From: Thuidium tamariscinum
Taxonomy: Eukaryota; Streptophyta; Bryopsida; Hypnales; Thuidiaceae
Length of the DNA stretch: 64,000 bases
Direction: 5' to 3'
NCBI GenBank assembly: GCA_947034885.2
Contig: OX344753.2
Coordinates: forward strand, 2,790,001-2,854,000
The translations under genes were made by a program, and so were the position numbers. A model generated the notes under the pieces. It worked only from the letters and a program-made list of their open reading frames with translations. It did no database searches and was not told where the DNA came from. Of the stretch, positions 58,930 to 64,000 are shown piece after piece. The first letter of the stretch is position 1, and every line of letters starts with the position of its first letter.

Positions 58930-60288
58930 TCACGCAGCGGCAACAGAATTCGGATTCACCAATTTGAGCGCGACGAGCGCCTCTAGCAGCTGCGCCCACC
59001 GCTGCTCCGTGGCGCCCGTGAAGCCAATGGACAACCTCACGAGCCCGGGTGAGATTCCCGCCACCGATTTCTCCTCCTCGGACAATTCCGCGCTCGTGCT
59101 GGATCCCGGGCACGACATGAGCGTGTCGTGGAAACCCAAGCTCACCGCCATCCACCCGAAGTGGGTCTCGTTTTGCAAGTATCGCATGAACTCTAGCGCT
59201 CTCTCCTTGGTGTCCAAATCCAAGCACATCATGCCTCCGTAGCCGTTCCCCTCGTTAAGAAGCTTCGTCATGAGCGTGAACTGGGGATGATCCTCTAGTC
59301 CCGGGTAGATGGGCTTCAACCCCAGATTCTTCAACCGCTTCGCAAACAAAAGTGCGCGCGCACCACACTCTTTCATCCGGATGGCCAAGTGCGGGATGCG
59401 CAGCCCAATTTGGGAGGCGACGTGGGGGTCCATGGCCGGGCCCAGGAGCACGAGCGCGCCGTTGTGGCCGTCCATCAAGGCGCTGATGAGATTCGCAGGG
59501 CCGCACACGGCGCCAGCGATGATGTCCCCCGCGCCGCTAATGTACTTCGACAAGCTGTGCACGACCACGTCCACGCCCAAACGCGCGGGCGAGAGCAGCA
59601 GCGGCGCAAACGTGTTGTCCACGACGGCAGTGAGTCCCTTCCTGTGCGCTAAATTCGAAAGAGTGGGGATGTTCGCGACGGCAAGACGTGGATTAGAGAT
59701 CGACTCGAAGTAGAGAATCTTGGAATTCGGACGGACGGCCGCGGCTACGGCTTCCGTGTCGCCCACATCCACGAATGTCGTCCGGATGTTGCAAGTGCGC
59801 GGCAAGAAATGTGCGAGAAGGGCGTGTGTCCCCCCGTAGAGACGATTCGACGCGACAATGTGGTCGCCGCTGGAACAGAGCTGGAGCACGACGGCAGCTA
59901 TGGCGGACATGCCGCTGGCGGTGCAGTAAGCAGCTTCCGTGTCCTCCATCGCGGCCATTTTGCGACCCAAGCTGAGAACAGTCGGGTTGCAGTGGCGGCT
60001 GTAAGTGTAGAGCCCGTGCTCGGGGCCGAGCTCGCCCGCAAACACCTTGCTCAGCGTCTGGGGGTCCATGATGGCGAAAGTGGAAGAAGCTTCGATGGCG
60101 GGGTTCACCCCGCCGTGCTGCCCCAGCTGCTGCGAGGACGCATTGGCCAGGAGTTGCACGGGGTCGGGGGACTTCTTCACCGCGAGCGCGGCGCTGTCCG
60201 TGGCGCCAGAGCGATCGTCTAAGGTGCTCGCACGGGTGCTGCTGAGCTTCATGTCTGCGATACCGGTGGCGGCGCTACTCACAGACAT
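58930..60288 (-). CDS. MGL: Methionine gamma-lyase (PLP-dependent, Cys/Met metabolism family)
   Basis: The intronless frame encodes 452 residues, full length for plant methionine gamma-lyase. This cytosolic enzyme splits methionine into methanethiol, 2-oxobutyrate and ammonia and feeds isoleucine synthesis. Family residues are in place: YSRHCNPT with Tyr96 and Arg98 for phosphate binding, RLYGGTHALL with Tyr151, VVDNTF with Asp224, and HSLSKY with the PLP-binding Lys248. Bacterial enzymes carry a Cys after the active-site LYG; here that position is Gly153, as is usual in plants. The first about 45 residues are variable and Ser/Ala-rich without a clear transit peptide. GC content is high compared with the surroundings. 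A TATATATT box lies about 245 bases upstream of the ATG. Cystathionine gamma-synthase or cystathionine beta-lyase are alternatives, but the motif wording favours the lyase. Confidence 0.93.
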   Translation of the reverse strand: MSVSSAATGIADMKLSSTRASTLDDRSGATDSAALAVKKSPDPVQLLANASSQQLGQHGGVNPAIEASSTFAIMDPQTLSKVFAGELGPEHGLYTYSRHCNPTVLSLGRKMAAMEDTEAAYCTASGMSAIAAVVLQLCSSGDHIVASNRLYGGTHALLAHFLPRTCNIRTTFVDVGDTEAVAAAVRPNSKILYFESISNPRLAVANIPTLSNLAHRKGLTAVVDNTFAPLLLSPARLGVDVVVHSLSKYISGAGDIIAGAVCGPANLISALMDGHNGALVLLGPAMDPHVASQIGLRIPHLAIRMKECGARALLFAKRLKNLGLKPIYPGLEDHPQFTLMTKLLNEGNGYGGMMCLDLDTKERALEFMRYLQNETHFGWMAVSLGFHDTLMSCPGSSTSAELSEEEKSVAGISPGLVRLSIGFTGATEQRWAQLLEALVALKLVNPNSVAAA

Positions 60289-60532
60289 GGCGCTTCTAAG
60301 TCTTTACCACGCCGGTGACGACGATCCAATTGCAATAAACCCAAATTTCTTTCAATCGATTGAGATTCCTCCTCACGCAATCAAGTGTTCCTTTGCATGA
60401 ACAATGCAGATCCTGGCCGGCTAGCTAGAATCTGTCGGTGAACAAACGCGAAATTCGAAGAATTCGGCAGTCGGATACTCGGACACTCGGACACATCAGA
60501 ATTAGTTGTTAGACAGCTTCCACCGATCGACA

Positions 60533-60540
60533 AATATATA
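60533..60540 (-). promoter_or_regulatory. Candidate TATA box for methionine gamma-lyase
   Basis: On the minus strand it reads TATATATT within CTGTATATATTTG, about 245 bases upstream of the start codon, predicting transcription from near 60505. A second candidate, ATATATA at 60758-60764, lies farther out and would give a leader of about 440 bases. The sequence does not choose between them. Confidence 0.45.
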
Positions 60541-61535
60541 CAGATTCCACTCGCTGGCAGATGCACTATTCAGATACTACAAAGATTGGCGCGCGTCAAC
60601 ACACAAACATTGGACAATCACTGAATGAGCAACAATTGTCCACAATGTCTTGCTTTGCAGCACTGGCGCGCGTCGATGCTCACCACACGTACGTAATTGA
60701 GCACTGAAAATCCTCGCCTGGGCCACGACACAGTACAGTAGTGCACTCTCTACTGTCTATATATGCAGCCCAGCTGAAGTTCATCAGTTAGATGCGTGAC
60801 GCGCAAGCTGCATGCGGTGAAGTAGGAAGTTAAGGGAGAGGCTTCCTGAGTCCGGGGTGAATCGAATCAACGGATCCCCTCGCTCGTCGTCCTCCCAAAG
60901 TCCGATATTTTTTCCCAAGGTGCATGTTAATGAAAAAATTCCTACGCCTCTCGTACCCAATTTGAGGCCTCTAATTGCAAATAGGAATTCAAAATCTCCG
61001 AATTCTATCATCCGCAGCTAGCAGATAAGAAGGTCATGCCTTTTTCCCAGCTAGGGGATCGGTTCGCCTTGGCCCTCAAGCTTGTCCTTCAGATAACTTT
61101 CACCAGGCCCATGCTGTCGGCTCGATCGAGTTGGGAACGCGGCCTAGCTAGTTTTTTATTTGCAGCAACCTGCAGTCCTGCAACCACTCCAACTAATGTC
61201 AATAAATTAACTAAACGATGAAAGGCGGTGGAGGATGCTGGATGCGATGCGATGCGAGCTTGTCGCAATGGCCCAACGGAATCGGTCCACAGCTAGTCGT
61301 CGATCTCCATGTCTACTGTAGCTAGGAAACAGAAACCGAGAAATGTTCTTCAGTTCGCATGGACGGATCAACTTCCTCAATTTATTTCCTTCAGGGACCG
61401 CGTGCTGGTCAGGGCCAATCTCTGCTTGATCTTGAAAAGTGGGGTGCGAAGGAATCTGGATGGAGAATTTCATTGAATTGACGACATTCCCGGGGACATT
61501 CCATACTCTGACACTTTACACCGCGCCTTCTGAAA
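60541..61535. other. Upstream region of methionine gamma-lyase
   Basis: The sequence is of moderate GC with no convincing gene. The part at about 60784-61011 (minus strand) shares a diverged block with 1659-1870, best at TTTTGAATTCCTATTTGCAA and GAGGCC(T/C)CAAATT. Confidence 0.4.
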
Positions 61536-61702
61536 TCGAAACCAGTCATAGATTTTTGAAATCTATACAAGTCGTAGATGTCTGAAATCTTGATGTGTCC
61601 AAGATGTTTGAGATCGGCCTGAAATCTGAGTCCACTGTAGATATTTAAGGTCTGTATGAGTCCTAGATGTTTGAAAATCTATACCTATACTAGATGTTAG
61701 TA
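61536..61702. repeat. Short tandem repeat, ~30-bp unit
   Basis: A unit close to GAGTCCTAGATGTTTGAAAT followed by CTATA recurs five to six times with substitutions. No coding role is apparent. Confidence 0.65.
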
Positions 61703-61875
61703 TTTAATTCAAATTGGGTGATTAAAAAAACGGCATATGGAATAACTTACCACTATTTTAATAAAATTCGCCATCTGATTATTCCTTGATGGGGTGGCTC
61801 GGACAGAGAGACTGGCTCCCATGAACAGCACAGGCTCTTGATACATGAGAGAGAACAGACAATTTTGATCTGCTA

Positions 61876-62154
61876 AGGTAGACTGCTCTAAAAGCGACCA
61901 CTTAAGATTGCCTTTTTGGGGAAGCTGAACTCCTTGAATCCATCTTCAGTAAATTTTCATAGAAAGGAAAATGGAATTGGCATCTAACCCAAGTTGTTTC
62001 ATCTTTTTGGACTTGTGTAAAATTAGTTATGAATTTTAAAAGTTCAAACGCAGTGTGCTCTAAAAGCGACCACCTGCTCAAATATATAGCTGGAGTACAT
62101 TGCAGAAACCAAAATCTACCACTGTGGCATGGTCACTTTTAGAGTAGTCTACCT
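61876..62154. mobile_element. MITE with ~27-bp terminal inverted repeats and TA flanks
   Basis: The left end AGGTAGACTGCTCTAAAAGC and the right end in reverse complement AGGTAGACTACTCTAAAAGT match closely and continue GACCA. Both sides are flanked by TA (61874-61875 and 62155-62156), which fits a Tc1/mariner-like target duplication. A third, internal copy of the CTCTAAAAGCGACCAC core lies near 62057. The element is 279 bp and non-coding. Confidence 0.75.
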
Positions 62155-62191
62155 TATATAATACCTACTGATACGATACCTTTCATCTGGT

Positions 62192-62408
62192 ACTAGTGTG
62201 CCATGTGCCGTTGCCACCATCAAAATCAAATAGAAGTTGCAATGAAATTTTGTTTCATTTGTTTCAAAAAAAAATCAAATAGAATTAATTTTTGAATGCA
62301 TGAATGCATGAAAACTTTAAAATTTAATAACTCTCACACCATAGATCCAATATCACGAAACAAAGTCCATGCACCCCTCCTTGCCAAAGGGCTTTCCAAG
62401 AGTACGAA
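62192..62408 (-). repeat. GGAAAGCCCTC dispersed repeat, minus-strand copy
   Basis: On the minus strand it reads TCTTGGAAAGCCCTTTGGCA, then a GAGGGGTGCATGG block, and ends GGTGGCAACGGCACATGGCA. It abuts another copy head to tail at 62409-62553. Confidence 0.7.
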
Positions 62409-62553
62409 GATTGTGATGAAAATCAAAGTAGAAGTAATTTTTTAATTTTTTATAACCCAAAATATTCAAGAATCTATAACTTTTACACCATGAGTTGGAA
62501 TCCACCAACCAAGCTTGTGCACCCCTCCTCATTGAGGGCTTTCCAACAGTACC
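62409..62553 (-). repeat. GGAAAGCCCTC dispersed repeat, minus-strand copy
   Basis: On the minus strand it reads GGTACTGTTGGAAAGCCCTC, then GAGGAGGGGTGCAC and ATTCCAACTCATGGTG. It lacks the GGCAACGGC tail before the next copy begins. Confidence 0.7.
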
Positions 62554-63906
62554 AAGCATGTAGCCACGGGACATACAATTTGGAAGATTTCAACATGACA
62601 AACAAAATAAAACAAACTATATGTCTTAAGGTATAGATAATTAAGCTAAACCTAGATGAGCTTATTTGGGTGTACGATTGTTTGAGGTGTCCAATTTCAT
62701 TTGACCATGAGAAGAATCATGCCGGATTTTCAATGGGAACCACCCCCTTTTTTTTAGTTTTCTAAGAAAGTTTTCAGATGGTAGTCCCTTAAAATTTGGT
62801 GCTAGTAACTTACATTGTATTTCTACAGCCATCCATCTTTTGGACCAAAAACACTTTTCAATCATATTCATACACTCTTTTTCATCCAAATTTGATGATT
62901 CCATCCACATTTTTAATAGGAAGGAAAGAATTTGAGCAAAATTGATTACTTTCATCTAATATAAAGTAGAATTTTCTTTTGGAATGGTGCAATGTAGCAT
63001 ATATAAGGTAGAAGTGCCTATTTTAGACAACCCCACTTTAATAGCTTTATAAGCTGACCTATTGTGGACAATACTTAGATATACAATTTATTGAAAAAGA
63101 TTATTTCTTTGTACCTTCTCGTCCAATCATCTCTCTTCCTTTCTTGCTCAAGGAGAAGTGTTAGAGCTAAGTGTAATAGATGAGCCTATGAAATTGGAAT
63201 GGATCTTAGTGAAAAATCTACAATTATATTGAATGTAATATTCATGTTTGAGGAAAAAAATTCTTTTTTTGGCATTGTTCATCATCCTTGTGTTTGCATA
63301 CATTGAGTTCAATTTCATAGTGACTTTTCCACATCTTATATGCTAAAATGGTAAAATTATTTGTTATTGGTACCTATACCTTATATAGGCTACTCTTGTG
63401 ACTTAGAATGGATTTGCAACATGATTAAATATAATATTATGGAATGTTTATGGAAAGAAAATTTGAAGGCTACTATACACATAGGTTGGATTTAGCAACC
63501 TACTGCCAAAATCTCTTAATTTTAGAATTTCAACAGTTTGGCAAGTTACTTTCTTTTTCTTGGATTTTGGCACTGTATTTTTCCTACTTTTTCAACACTT
63601 CCAATTTTGAATTAATTTTTTCTATTCATGTGTAAATGTGGTATTTTTTCTAAATTTTCTCAAGAATAATTTTGGATATTCAAAATTGGCAACAATGAAT
63701 TTTTTTATATCCTTAAAAAATAGTCCTACAATTTTTTTAATTTTCGATATGTTCCAAATTTTCTCTAGTTAATTCTGAAATTAACCTACACATATGGACA
63801 TGGTAGAATGTATCATGCATTATTTATGCCTCAAGGTGTTTCCACAATTTTTACATTGTAATTTAAATTGCAGCTTAGAACACATACTTGATAAATTTTT
63901 TAATTC
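62554..63906. other. AT-rich gene-free stretch
   Basis: No gene was recognised. Open frames are short and compositionally random. Confidence 0.45.
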
Positions 63907-64000
63907 CTAAGAGCATCCCCATTGCAGTACAAGATATGACGCAAGTTGGGTATTTGGTCGGGCAAGGCAACATTGAGTACCCCATTGTACTCAAGATAAG
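63907..64000. mobile_element. Possible left end of a MITE cut by the window edge
   Basis: The sequence TAAGAGCATCCCCATTGCAG resembles the GAGCATC-type ends of many plant Tourist/PIF-like MITEs, with TAA as a possible target triplet. The right end is outside the window, so this cannot be confirmed. Confidence 0.3.

Noticed and set aside
59309..60400. Several 90-140-codon plus-strand frames over 59.3-60.4 kb
   Set aside because: They are antisense to the methionine gamma-lyase frame and arise from its high GC content.
1..64000. CRISPR arrays, bacterial operons, riboswitches
   Set aside because: The window is nuclear plant-type DNA with spliced genes. No regular repeat-spacer pattern or bacterial gene order is present.

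Overview
The window looks like nuclear DNA of a land plant. All confident genes are plant families, they have GT-AG introns, and they sit as islands of moderate GC in very AT-rich, gene-poor DNA. The degraded coiled-coil/nuclease/kinase gene near 5-8 kb resembles families I associate with bryophytes and other non-seed plants, so a moss- or liverwort-like source is my best guess. The sequence does not prove it.

Layout. 1-4.7 kb: AT-rich repeats. 4.7-7.8 kb: a broken gene with an N-terminal EKEQLR coiled coil, a PD-(D/E)xK nuclease-like domain and a C-terminal kinase-like domain, an architecture like Crinkler-type effectors. 8.4-11.1 kb (minus): a complete seven-exon cytochrome P450 of the CYP704 type. 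13-21 kb: repeats, including an 825-bp Mutator-like element with a 10-bp target duplication. 21.7-22.6 kb (minus): an intronless CDPK-type kinase domain with its own TATA box. 23-35 kb: gene desert with CACTA-type non-autonomous elements, a nested tandem array and other inverted-repeat elements. 35.7-40.8 kb (minus): a six-exon NFRKB-like nuclear protein, probably an INO80-complex subunit. 41-51 kb: desert with foldback elements. 51-54.9 kb (plus): a seven-transmembrane protein like the plant candidate GPCRs (CAND2/CAND8 type), with a probable spliced 5' leader. 58.9-60.3 kb (minus): an intronless methionine gamma-lyase. 60.3-64 kb: promoter region, then repeats.

The genes do not form a pathway and look like unrelated neighbours. 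The non-coding DNA is the richest part. I recognised no retrotransposon or transposase protein in 64 kb, but there are many short inverted-repeat elements, and in four of them the target-site duplications can be read directly. Exon boundaries were derived by hand from splice consensus, reading phase and family resemblance. They are strong for the P450 and the NFRKB-like gene, good for the 7TM gene, and weak for the degraded gene.
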